From Gammaproteobacteria bacterium (GTDB lineage: Bacteria > Pseudomonadota > Gammaproteobacteria > JACKNK01): 64,000 nt of DNA. The translations under genes were made by a program, and so were the position numbers. This document shows positions 54,634-62,187 of this stretch, one piece after another. Numbering within the stretch: position 1 is the stretch's first letter; each line of letters starts with the position of its first letter. The stretch spans positions 62,001 through 126,000 of the forward strand of contig JACKNJ010000005.1 of assembly GCA_024234895.1 (NCBI GenBank), given 5' to 3'. The notes beneath the pieces were generated by a model, which was given only the letters and a program-made list of their open reading frames with translations, had not been told where the DNA came from and searched no databases.

Positions 54634-54784
54634 AATCGCGCGTGGCGCACCGTTCCGGACGGCTGTTGATCTGGTTCAAGAACCCGGGGCATTTGGTCAA
54701 GACGCCGTAACCCGGGCGGCGTTTAACTAGCCCTTAAATGCGCCACCGGGGCTGTCCCATGCGGACTGGAACCCCGCCATCCCT

Positions 54785-54854
54785 GTAGGAGCGGCTTCAG
54801 CCGCGATCGGCATCGAATCGTCGCACTGCCGATCGCGGCTGAAGCCGCTCCTAC
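54785..54854. repeat. Perfect 28-bp REP-like inverted repeat
   Basis: Arms 54785-54812 and 54827-54854 are perfect inverted copies (start GTAGGAGCGGCTTCAGCCGC) with a 14-bp spacer. Same family as 3075-3141. It lies about 30 bp before the ppdK start. Confidence 0.92.
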
Positions 54855-54881
54855 GCGAACGAGAAACCGTCGGAAGAGAAC

Positions 54882-57737
54882 ATGAGCAAGAAGACCAGCG
54901 AGAAGAAATCCAGCCCCAAGAAAGCCGGCAAGAAGGACGTCGGGGGCGCGACCCGCTGGGTCTACGCCTTCGAGGACGGCGACGGCAAGAACAAGCACCT
55001 GCTCGGCGGCAAGGGCGCGAACCTCTGCGAGATGACCCAGATCGGGCTGAACGTGCCGCCCGGTTTCGTGATCACCACTGAGGCCTGTCTGGCCTACCTG
55101 GACACCAAGGCGGGCAAGGCCGGCGGAGAACTGCCGGCGGGCGTCATGGATCAGGTCCGCGAGCAGATGGCGCGCCTGGAAAAGTCCACCGGCAAGAAGT
55201 TCGGCGGCAAGAAGAACCCGCTGCTGGTCTCGGTGCGTTCCGGCTCCGCGATGTCCATGCCCGGCATGATGGACACCATCCTCAACCTTGGCCTGAATGA
55301 AAAGACCCTGGCGGGCGAGATCGAGCAGACCGGCGACCGCCGCTTCGGTTACGACGCCTACCGCCGCTTCATCCAGTTGTTCGGCAAGATCGCGCTGGGT
55401 GTGCCGGACGAGAAATTCGACGCGGCCTTCGACGCGGTCAAGAAGCGCGTCGGCGTGAAGGAGGACATCGGGCTGTCGGCCGAGGACCTGGCCGAGATCG
55501 CCGCGCGTTTCCTGGAGATCGTCAAGGAAGAGACCGGTCGCGCGTTCCCGGATGACCCGATGGAACAGCTGGAGATCGCCATCAAGGCCGTGTTCGGTTC
55601 CTGGTCCGGCAAGCGCGCGGTCGATTACCGACGCGAATTCCACATCACCCCCGAGATGGCCAACGGCACCGCGGTCAACGTGGTGACGATGGTGTTCGGC
55701 AATCGCGGCAACGACTGCGCCACCGGCGTCGGCTTCACGCGCTCGCCGGAGAATGGCGAGAACCGGATGTACGGCGAATACCTGGTCAACGCCCAGGGCG
55801 AGGACGTGGTCGCCGGCATCCGCACCCCCAAGCCGATCGACCAGATGGGCGAGGAAATGCCCGAGATGTATCGCCAGCTCCTCGAACTGCGCAACAAGCT
55901 GGAGGCGCACTACAAGGAGGTGCAGGACTTCGAGTTCACCATCGAGAAGGGCACCCTGTACTGCCTGCAGACCCGCAACGGCAAGATGAACGCGATCGCG
56001 CGTGTGCGCACCGTCGTCGACATGCAGCACGAGGGCCTGATCGATCGCAGGGAGGCCCTGCTGCGCGTGCAGCCGGACATGCTCGAACAGATGCTGTTCC
56101 CGCGCCTCGACCCGGGCGCCAAGGCCACCGCGCTCGCGCAGGGCCTGCCGGCCTCGCCGGGCGCGGCTTCGGGCAGGGCGGTGTTCGACGCCGACCGCGC
56201 CGAGACCCAGGGTCGCGCCGGCGAGGCGGTGATCCTGGTCCGCGAGGAGACCAAGCCGGAGGACATCCACGGCTTCTTCGCGTCGAAAGGCATCCTCACC
56301 AGTCGCGGCGGCAAGACCTCGCACGCGGCGGTGGTCGCGCGCGGCATGGGCAAGCCCTGCGTTGCCGGCGCCGAGGGCATCTCGGTCAACACCGCGCAGC
56401 GCGTCGCCTACATCGGCGCGGAGATCATCAAGGAAGGCGACGTCATCACCATCGACGGCAGCAGCGGCAAGGTCTACATGGGCGAGGTGCCGATGGTCGA
56501 GCCGGAGTTCACCGACGAACTCTCCACGCTGCTGTCCTGGGCCGATGAGACTGCGCGCCTGAAGGTGATGGCCAATGCCGACACCCCGCCGGACGCCGAG
56601 CGGGCGCTGAAGTACGGCGCGCAGGGCATCGGCCTGTGCCGCACCGAGCGCATGTTCAACGCCACCGACCGCCTGCCGATCGTGCTGGAGATGATCGTCG
56701 CCGAGACCCTGGAACAGCGTCAGCACGCGCTCGACAAGTTGCTGCCGATCCAGCGTGGCGACTTTGCCGATCTGTTCCGCGTCATGTCCCCGCGCCCGGT
56801 CACCATCCGCCTGCTCGATCCGCCGATCCACGAGTTCCTGCCGACCGAGGAGCAACTGGAAGAGGACATCGAGGACCTGCGCCTGCTGGCCCAGACCGTG
56901 TCCGGTATCGGGGTGCTCGCCGAGACCCTGCGCGCGCTGTATCCGCAAGGCGCGCCGGCCGAGATGGCGTCCTGGCAGACCTATCCGGGCGATTCCGGCA
57001 TCGTCGAGCAGGCCATCAAGCGCAAGGAGGCGATCCTGAAGAAGGTCCTCGCGCTGCGTGAAGTGAACCCGATGCTCGGCCACCGTGGCGTGCGTCTCGG
57101 CATCACCTTCCCGGAGATCTACCGCATGCAGATCCGTGCGGTCATCGAGGCCGCCGCCGAATGCGTCAAGGCCGGGGTCGAGGTGCATCCGGAGATCATG
57201 GTTCCGCAGGTTGCCACCCCGCAGGAACTGATCCGCGTGCGTGCCTTCGTCGATGAGCTCAAGGCGGAGGTCGAAGCCGCCTACGGCGTCGTGGTCGACG
57301 TCAAGTTCGGCTCCATGATCGAAGTGGTGCGTGCCTGCATGCGCGCCGGTGAGATGGCGGAGGTTGCCGAGTTCTTCAGCTTTGGCACCAACGACCTGAC
57401 CCAGGCGACCTTCTCATTCTCCCGCGAGGACGCTGAGAACAAGTTCCTGCCGATGTACAACGAGGTCGGCATCCTGCGCGACAACCCGTTCGAGGTGCTC
57501 GACGTGCAGGGCGTCGGCAAGCTGATGGAGATCGCCCGCGACTGGGGCCGCGCGACCCGCCCGGACATGAAGCTCGGCATCTGCGGCGAACACGGCGGTC
57601 ATCCGGCCTCGATCGCGTTCTGCCACAACATCGGCCTGACCTACGTGTCCTGCTCGGCGCCGCGCGTGCCGATCGCCCGTCTCTCCGCCGCGCATGCGGT
57701 GCTGGCCGAAGGCGGGGTGCGCGACGGCGCCGCGTGA
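54882..57737 (+). CDS. ppdK: Pyruvate phosphate dikinase
   Basis: A 951-residue enzyme that interconverts pyruvate + ATP + Pi and PEP + AMP + PPi. After a lysine-rich N-terminal extension of about 30 residues come the ATP-grasp domain (HLLGGKGANLCEM, SVRSGSAMSMPGMMDTILNLG, GNRGNDCATGVGFTRSP). The phosphohistidine domain follows (catalytic His in SRGGKTSHAAVVARGMG, about residue 484), then the PEP-binding TIM barrel (ICGEHGGHPASIAFC and the YVSCSAPRVPIARL Cys). The sequence matches PPDK rather than PEP synthase. It can work glycolytically using PPi or in gluconeogenesis. Its 3' end overlaps the dead integrase tail by 97 bp. Confidence 0.96.
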   Translation: MSKKTSEKKSSPKKAGKKDVGGATRWVYAFEDGDGKNKHLLGGKGANLCEMTQIGLNVPPGFVITTEACLAYLDTKAGKAGGELPAGVMDQVREQMARLEKSTGKKFGGKKNPLLVSVRSGSAMSMPGMMDTILNLGLNEKTLAGEIEQTGDRRFGYDAYRRFIQLFGKIALGVPDEKFDAAFDAVKKRVGVKEDIGLSAEDLAEIAARFLEIVKEETGRAFPDDPMEQLEIAIKAVFGSWSGKRAVDYRREFHITPEMANGTAVNVVTMVFGNRGNDCATGVGFTRSPENGENRMYGEYLVNAQGEDVVAGIRTPKPIDQMGEEMPEMYRQLLELRNKLEAHYKEVQDFEFTIEKGTLYCLQTRNGKMNAIARVRTVVDMQHEGLIDRREALLRVQPDMLEQMLFPRLDPGAKATALAQGLPASPGAASGRAVFDADRAETQGRAGEAVILVREETKPEDIHGFFASKGILTSRGGKTSHAAVVARGMGKPCVAGAEGISVNTAQRVAYIGAEIIKEGDVITIDGSSGKVYMGEVPMVEPEFTDELSTLLSWADETARLKVMANADTPPDAERALKYGAQGIGLCRTERMFNATDRLPIVLEMIVAETLEQRQHALDKLLPIQRGDFADLFRVMSPRPVTIRLLDPPIHEFLPTEEQLEEDIEDLRLLAQTVSGIGVLAETLRALYPQGAPAEMASWQTYPGDSGIVEQAIKRKEAILKKVLALREVNPMLGHRGVRLGITFPEIYRMQIRAVIEAAAECVKAGVEVHPEIMVPQVATPQELIRVRAFVDELKAEVEAAYGVVVDVKFGSMIEVVRACMRAGEMAEVAEFFSFGTNDLTQATFSFSREDAENKFLPMYNEVGILRDNPFEVLDVQGVGKLMEIARDWGRATRPDMKLGICGEHGGHPASIAFCHNIGLTYVSCSAPRVPIARLSAAHAVLAEGGVRDGAA

Positions 57738-58774
57738 GGAAATGTCCGGCCCGGCGACCGCAACGGTCGCCGGGGTCGGGACGCGGACGAAATGGTGGAC
57801 GCCGCGTGCATGTCGAACGGGCTGCGAACCGCCCGGCCCCCGCGCTCCAGCACGTGCGTGCAGATCATCGTGGTCTCCACATCGTTGTGACCGGGCAGTT
57901 CCTGCACCGTGCGGATGTCGTAACCCGAATCCAGCAGATGCGTCGCGAAGGAATGCCGGAAGGTGTGCCAACTGGCCTGCTTCGCGATGCCCGCCGTCCG
58001 CACCGCCACGCGCACCGCTTTCTGCAGGGCGGTGTGGTGAATGTGATGCCGTTTCAGAGTCTTGTCATAAGGGCAGGGCGCCTGTTTCGTGCTCGGGAAA
58101 ACGTAATGCCAGGCCCATTCGAACGGTGCTTTACGGTACTTGCGCGCCAACGCGGGCGGCATCGAAGTGCCCACCCAGCCGGAATCGAGAGCGCTTTCAA
58201 AGATCGTCCGGGTGTGCGTCAACTGCGCCTGCCAGGGCTGCATCAGCCCGGTTGGCATCGGCACGGTCCGATCCTTGCCGCCCTTGCCGTTGCGCACGAA
58301 TATTTCCCGATAGGAAAAATCCGGATCCTTGACCCGCAGACGGATCACCTCCGTCAGTCGCAGGCCCGAGCCATAGAGAAGGCTGGCCATCAGCCAGGAG
58401 GCGCCACTCATGCGGGCGAGTACTACCGTCGCCTCGTCGGTTGTGAACACCGTGGGCACGTTTTCCCTCCGCTTGGCGCGAACCAGCGCCTTCACCTCGC
58501 CGGGATCTATGTCGAGCACGTTGCGGTATAGGAATAGCAGCGCGCTGAGGGCCTGATTCTGCGCGGATGCGGACACCTTGCGCTCGCTGGCGAGGAAGGA
58601 AAGAAACGCCTCGATGTGAGGCCGGCCCAACTCGGACGGATGACGTAGGCGGTGGTAGCGGATGTAAAACCGAGTCCAGTACAGCTAAGATTTCTCGGTA
58701 CGAATGCTGTAGTGCCGGACGCGAATGGCCGAACGCAGCTGATCAAGTAGTCTGGGTTTGCTCTCCGTGGACAT
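57641..58774 (-). pseudogene. intI: Inactivated integron integrase
   Basis: A tyrosine recombinase of IntI type: the integron-specific insert FEWAWHYVFPSTKQA with KRHHIHHTALQKAVRVAV is present. ATG 58774 has a perfect AAGGAGG. Codon 30 is an amber TAG (58685-58687) in TEKS-stop-LYWTRF, where IntI proteins have Tyr. Arg (GSGLRLTEV), Lys (GKGGKDR), HTFRHSF and GH residues remain, but the catalytic Tyr is Cys (codon 57860-57862, TTMICTHVL). After RGGRAVRSPFD the frame runs on for about 55 residues into the antisense of ppdK, so the native stop is lost. The protein can be neither fully translated nor catalytic. Confidence 0.9.
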
Positions 58775-58799
58775 GACTGCGACCTCCTTGCTGTGGAAT

Positions 58800-58819
58800 T
58801 ACTGAAATAAAAACCAGTA
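58800..58819 (-). promoter_or_regulatory. LexA (SOS) box upstream of intI
   Basis: The minus-strand sequence is TACTGGTTTTTATTTCAGTA, which keeps the TACTG and CAGTA ends of the gammaproteobacterial LexA consensus with an AT-rich core. It lies 26 bp before the intI ATG, where integron integrase promoters are known to be LexA-controlled. Confidence 0.8.
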
Positions 58820-59119
58820 GACCGAGGCGTGGTCAATGTCCGGGGTAACCAAGGGGGTTGACCGTTGCGTAAAAACCCGCCAAAACAGCGCCTTATCGGA
58901 AAGCTGTTCGGACGACCGCGCGACATGCACTGCCCCGAACTGGCTTCGTGACACGATAAAGACTGTCCATGTCTTCCTATCCCGGCGCGTCAATGGCTGT
59001 CATCGCTGCGAATTTTTTTTCAATCAACGGGTTACGTCGATGCGAACGGTGTTTCTTTATCGAGATATGAAGACTTGGACCTGACAGTTAACACAATTAA
59101 AGAAAGGCAGTAGCCAGTC
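58820..59119 (+). other. Presumed attI and cassette-promoter region
   Basis: About 300 bp between the LexA box and the first cassette gene. GC content falls sharply from about 59010 onwards, marking the change from host-like to cassette DNA. A core-like GTTAACA lies at 59087-59093. I cannot fix the attI site or a Pc promoter from sequence alone. Confidence 0.45.
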
Positions 59120-59572
59120 ATGAACTTGAATCATGAATTTACAAAAACAGAATATACTGAAGTGTGTCAGAATTTACGGCATATTAACGATCTGAGGTCA
59201 AAAACAATGCATTATGTCGCTACTGTAAGTGGTATTCTCATCGTGGCAATTACCACAACCGCTGGAAGTGACAAGTTTAATGGCATAGAGCATGGGCTGT
59301 TCTTGAGTCTTATAGGTCTGCTTGGGGGGGTTGTTTCAATTGGTGCGTATATTGTAGAAAAGCACTCTGTATTACACTTCAACCTGATTACTGAGCGTGG
59401 GGTGCAAATTGAAACTGAAATGTCCGTAGAAGGGCAGTTTGTAATTAGTGACCGAGAATTAAACCAAGGAAATAAGAAGGATAAGGTATCTAGATCTATT
59501 GGTCTGGTCTACGTTCTTTTGGCTCTGTTCTGGGTTGGTGCTCCGCTGCTTGTGTATCTTGCAAAGCAATAG
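59120..59572 (+). CDS. Cassette gene: small membrane protein, unknown family
   Basis: A 150-residue protein. An N-terminal soluble helix (NLNHEFTKTEYTEVCQNLRHIND) precedes two close membrane segments (about 31-48 and 58-78), a soluble stretch of about 45 residues, and a final membrane segment (about 125-148). This layout (helical sensor, hairpin, helix) recalls small membrane effectors of prokaryotic conflict systems such as SLATT proteins, but I see no defining motif. GC content is low and A/T-ending codons are common, unlike the chromosome around it. Only 7 bp separate it from the next gene, with no attC between, so the two form one cassette. Confidence 0.65.
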   Translation: MNLNHEFTKTEYTEVCQNLRHINDLRSKTMHYVATVSGILIVAITTTAGSDKFNGIEHGLFLSLIGLLGGVVSIGAYIVEKHSVLHFNLITERGVQIETEMSVEGQFVISDRELNQGNKKDKVSRSIGLVYVLLALFWVGAPLLVYLAKQ

Positions 59573-59579
59573 ATCGCAC

Positions 59580-60425
59580 ATGAAGCTTAAAGCGCTTTAT
59601 ATAATAAGACCAGTTACATCTTTTGCGGCGGCCTTCCTTTCATTATCAGCCTACTACTCATTAAGTCCTGCTAGCTTTAATCTTTATGATGCTTTATTAA
59701 TTGTATTGCTTATTTTTTCTCTTGGTGCTATTAGTTTTATTGTCAATGATGTTCTAGATATTGAAAAGGACAGAATTTCTCATCCTGATAGGCCTCTTAT
59801 AACCAATGACATGTCCTCTCGTGAGGCTAGTGGTTTGGCGGCTTTGCTTTTTATCGCCATTATTGTTTTTGCACATTTGTTAAAAATAGAGTTTAGTCCG
59901 CTATTTTTATTTGTTATTTTAGGCTCACTGTTTTATTCAGTTGTGAATAACTCTTATGGCTGTGTAGCCAACTTAATAGCATCGTTACTAAGCGCTTCTT
60001 TGGTGCTAATAGGGGTGGACATCATTCCGACTAAGCCCAGTTTATTGTTGATCTGCTCTGGGGTTTCAATATTCTTCTTGATACTTGGCAGAGAGATACT
60101 GTTGGATGTACTGGATATTGAGGCGGATGCTAGAATAAATAAGAAATCACTACCGTTAGCGGTTGGAAAGACAAAGGCTTATTCTATAGCTAAGGTTTCC
60201 GTATTTATTTCAGTTCTTGTTGCCGGCGTTGCGGGGCTGGCCTATGGGAACTATATATATATCGCATTTTATATGGCGGCCACAATTCTTACGCTGTCGG
60301 CATTTATCACTAGAAGTCATGATATTGAGTCAATATCATATACATTTAAAGAAAGAACTCGAACGGCATTTTTTATTTTTTCGTGTGGAGTTGGTGGATC
60401 ATCAGTTGTGCTAACAATGCCGTAA
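59580..60425 (+). CDS. Cassette gene: UbiA-superfamily prenyltransferase-like membrane protein
   Basis: A 281-residue, very hydrophobic protein with about eight or nine membrane segments. Both Asp-rich motifs of the UbiA superfamily are present: NDVLDIEKDRISHPDRPL (about residues 60-77) and LDVLDIEADARINKKSLPLA (about 175-195). These bind Mg2+ and the prenyl diphosphate. The acceptor substrate cannot be told. Low GC content sets it apart from the host. The TAA stop lies inside the following attC-like site, as is typical of cassette genes. Confidence 0.8.
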   Translation: MKLKALYIIRPVTSFAAAFLSLSAYYSLSPASFNLYDALLIVLLIFSLGAISFIVNDVLDIEKDRISHPDRPLITNDMSSREASGLAALLFIAIIVFAHLLKIEFSPLFLFVILGSLFYSVVNNSYGCVANLIASLLSASLVLIGVDIIPTKPSLLLICSGVSIFFLILGREILLDVLDIEADARINKKSLPLAVGKTKAYSIAKVSVFISVLVAGVAGLAYGNYIYIAFYMAATILTLSAFITRSHDIESISYTFKERTRTAFFIFSCGVGGSSVVLTMP

Positions 60426-60487
60426 ACGCGGATTTTTCGGTCGCTGCGCTCACTATAAATACGCCGGTTACGCGGCTGGCGTTATAC
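60421..60487 (+). repeat. attC-like site 1
   Basis: Begins CGTAAAC (overlapping the stop codon) and ends GGCGTTATAC, with the ends partly complementary (GTAAACGC against GCGTTATAC). The interior is not clearly paired, so this is the weakest of the three. It is positioned exactly between two cassette genes. Confidence 0.5.
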
Positions 60488-60499
60488 CAAGGAAGAACG

Positions 60500-61120
60500 A
60501 TGGAATCGAAGTCATTAAATAAATTTAAAAAAACTATTTCTCGATGTGAAGCACTTGTTGAGAGTTACAAGGCGCTACATGCTCAGAACCAGGTTGGTGG
60601 GGTAACACCAGCACCTAAAGACATTGTACGTGGTGCGGTGGTTCTGTCGGTGGCCGCATTAGATGCCTATGTAACAGACGTGTTTGCTGAAAAACTTGTT
60701 GCTTACTTGAAAGCATATACACCTGATGAGTCTCTGGTTCAGCTGCTATCTGATGCTGGTTTAGATACAAAAGAAGCTCTTAAACTAATTACTATGGAGC
60801 GCCCGTACAGAAGAATAAGAAACTTGATACAGCAATACTATCAAAGGTATACAACACAGAAATTTCAGGTAATTGATGAGCTGTTTTTGCATTATCGCCT
60901 CATGAAGATCACAGCCAACGCTGAGGGGAGGTCCGGAAAGAAGGGTATTAAAACCTCCGTTGGCAAGCTAATTGATAGAAGACACGATATTGCACATGGC
61001 GGCGATTATAATTTGTATGGAAAAATCAACGATATAGATGAGGATAAAATCGCGAAAAGAATCAAACACCTTGAAATCTTGGTCGTCAATATTGATGCCA
61101 TTATTTGCAATCGGATATAG
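60500..61120 (+). CDS. Cassette gene: HEPN-like protein (RiboL-PSP-HEPN type)
   Basis: A 206-residue helical protein. The segment IVRGAVVLSVAALDAYVTDVFAEKL split near residues 42-66, and the C-terminal LIDRRHDIAHGGDY with RHDIAH (R-x4-H, about residues 160-165), match the HEPN fold, whose R-x4-6-H motif forms an RNase active site in many toxins and abortive-infection proteins. No partner antitoxin lies next to it. Low GC content, and GGAAG precedes ATG 60500. An RNase role is inferred. Confidence 0.65.
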   Translation: MESKSLNKFKKTISRCEALVESYKALHAQNQVGGVTPAPKDIVRGAVVLSVAALDAYVTDVFAEKLVAYLKAYTPDESLVQLLSDAGLDTKEALKLITMERPYRRIRNLIQQYYQRYTTQKFQVIDELFLHYRLMKITANAEGRSGKKGIKTSVGKLIDRRHDIAHGGDYNLYGKINDIDEDKIAKRIKHLEILVVNIDAIICNRI

Positions 61121-61188
61121 GTATTACACGTCGCTCCATCTGACCAAAATCAGTTCGCGGTTTTGGTCGGATTAGCTAGGCGTTAGGA
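61121..61188 (+). repeat. attC-like site 2
   Basis: Ends GGCGTTAGGA, a good integron core site (GTTAGG). The interior forms a 12-bp stem, ATCTGACCAAAA with TTTTGGTCGGAT, with one wobble. The left end GTATTACACG is a weak match to the inverse core. Length (68 bp) and layout fit attC. Confidence 0.65.
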
Positions 61189-61204
61189 CACAAAGGAAGT
61201 TATA

Positions 61205-61944
61205 ATGGGCAAGCCAAGCGGCTCAAAAATCCTCCTTGGGTTTCGGGAAGGTGTGGTGCAAGATTGGAAGTCATTATGTAAATACTTTGGTCGATCACCA
61301 GAGGAAAAAATTCGGATACCTTCTGGATAGCGGAAGCTCTTCAGGAATTGCAGTTGGCTGGGATGATTGAATTTGAAGGCGCTATTGATCCCCCTTTATT
61401 TGTATTTCCAAGCGGTGAGATTCGGATTACGCCAGCTGCCACAATTACTCAGCACGCTATGGGTGTTAGTCTGCCTGAAGTGGCGAAGATGAAAAGAGGG
61501 GTTTCGATGGTGGTTGAACCATTCTTCGGAGTTCACGAAGTCACCGAAAATGATCGGAAAGATCTTTTCATGCTAATGCCATTTTCTGATCAACTCTTGC
61601 CGGTCTACACTGATCATGTGAAGAAAGTTGTCGAGAAAGAAGGTTTTAATATAAAACGGGGTGATGATTTGTTCACCTCGCATGAGATTATGAAGGACGT
61701 ATGGAAGTCCATTGTAGGATCGCAAGCCGTAATCGCTGAGTGTACGGGTAGGAATCCCAATGTCTTTTATGAAATAGGAATTGCTCATGCAATTGGTCGT
61801 CCGGTTATCTTAATTACTCAAGATGAAGCCGATGTGCCATTCGACTTGAGAGCTATTCGCTATATCAAATATGACTTCACACCTCGCGGGATGAAGATAT
61901 TTGAGCGCATACTTAAAGCAACGGTTATCGAAATAATGTCCTAA
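61205..61944 (+). pseudogene. Cassette gene, frameshifted: TIR/deoxyribosyltransferase-like nucleotide-binding protein
   Basis: ATG 61205 opens MGKPSGSKILLGFREGVVQDW, runs to the A6 run at 61305-61310 and hits TAG at 61328. A -1 shift at the run continues as NSDTFWIAEALQELQLAGM to the stop at 61942-61944, so one A has probably been lost. The C-terminal half (about 61550 on) is a Rossmann-like nucleotide-binding domain: LFMLMPFSDQLLPVY, VKKVVEKEGFNIKRGDD, VIAECTGRNPNVFYEIGIAH, GRPVILITQ. It resembles TIR-like or nucleoside 2-deoxyribosyltransferase proteins, with a candidate catalytic Glu in FYEIG. TTG 61348 could still start the C-terminal part. Confidence 0.7.
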
Positions 61945-61979
61945 CAATCGCATGCACTTGGTGATGCGAATCGTTATTG
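61939..61979 (+). repeat. attC-like site 3 (short)
   Basis: Starts TCCTAAC, overlapping the TAA stop of the preceding gene, and ends GTTATTG. AACAATCGCAT pairs with ATGCGAATCGTT with one mismatch and one bulged base, as in attC hairpins. At 41 bp it is shorter than usual, so it may be truncated. Confidence 0.55.
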
Positions 61980-62187
61980 GGGCTGTTGAAAAACCCATTG
62001 ACGTGAGTCGTGGCGCCAGATCGCAATTCCAATAAAGTCGAAACACCCTGAGGCGAGTTTGCAATGGAAGGTAAAAGCGACGGCGCACTAGTACGGCTTC
62101 ATGAAACAGATCAGGGTGTGAAATCTGCCAGTTCGTCATCGCCGGAGTCGGGCGGATACGGCAGCCGGGCTCGTTGACGGCCTTCGC
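61980..62187. other. Gap after the cassette array, possible IS end
   Basis: Contains GGGCTGTTGAAAAACCC (about 61979-61995), which resembles the terminal repeat of several insertion sequences, and a 9-bp inverted repeat ACACCCTGA (about 62040) and TCAGGGTGT (about 62111). No transposase remnant is convincing. It marks the return from AT-rich cassette DNA to host DNA. Confidence 0.35.

Noticed and set aside
54723..57188. 821-residue minus-strand open frame opposite ppdK
   Set aside because: Shadow of ppdK; same composition artefact. The same reasoning removes the long frames at 41232-43532, 15072-17381, 8157-10007 and 3208-5472.
54882..57737. Phosphoenolpyruvate synthase instead of PPDK
   Set aside because: The domain sequences and the GGKTSHAAVVARGMG and YVSCSAPRVP blocks match PPDK; PpsA has different spacing around the phosphohistidine.
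58507..58926. Separate 139-residue minus-strand gene upstream of the integrase
   Set aside because: It is a different frame over the integrase N-terminus and leader; the true integrase frame runs from ATG 58774 with an amber codon.
61305..61310. Programmed -1 frameshift at the A6 run
   Set aside because: No X-XXY-YYZ heptamer in the zero frame and no clear downstream stimulatory structure; a simple one-base loss explains the data.
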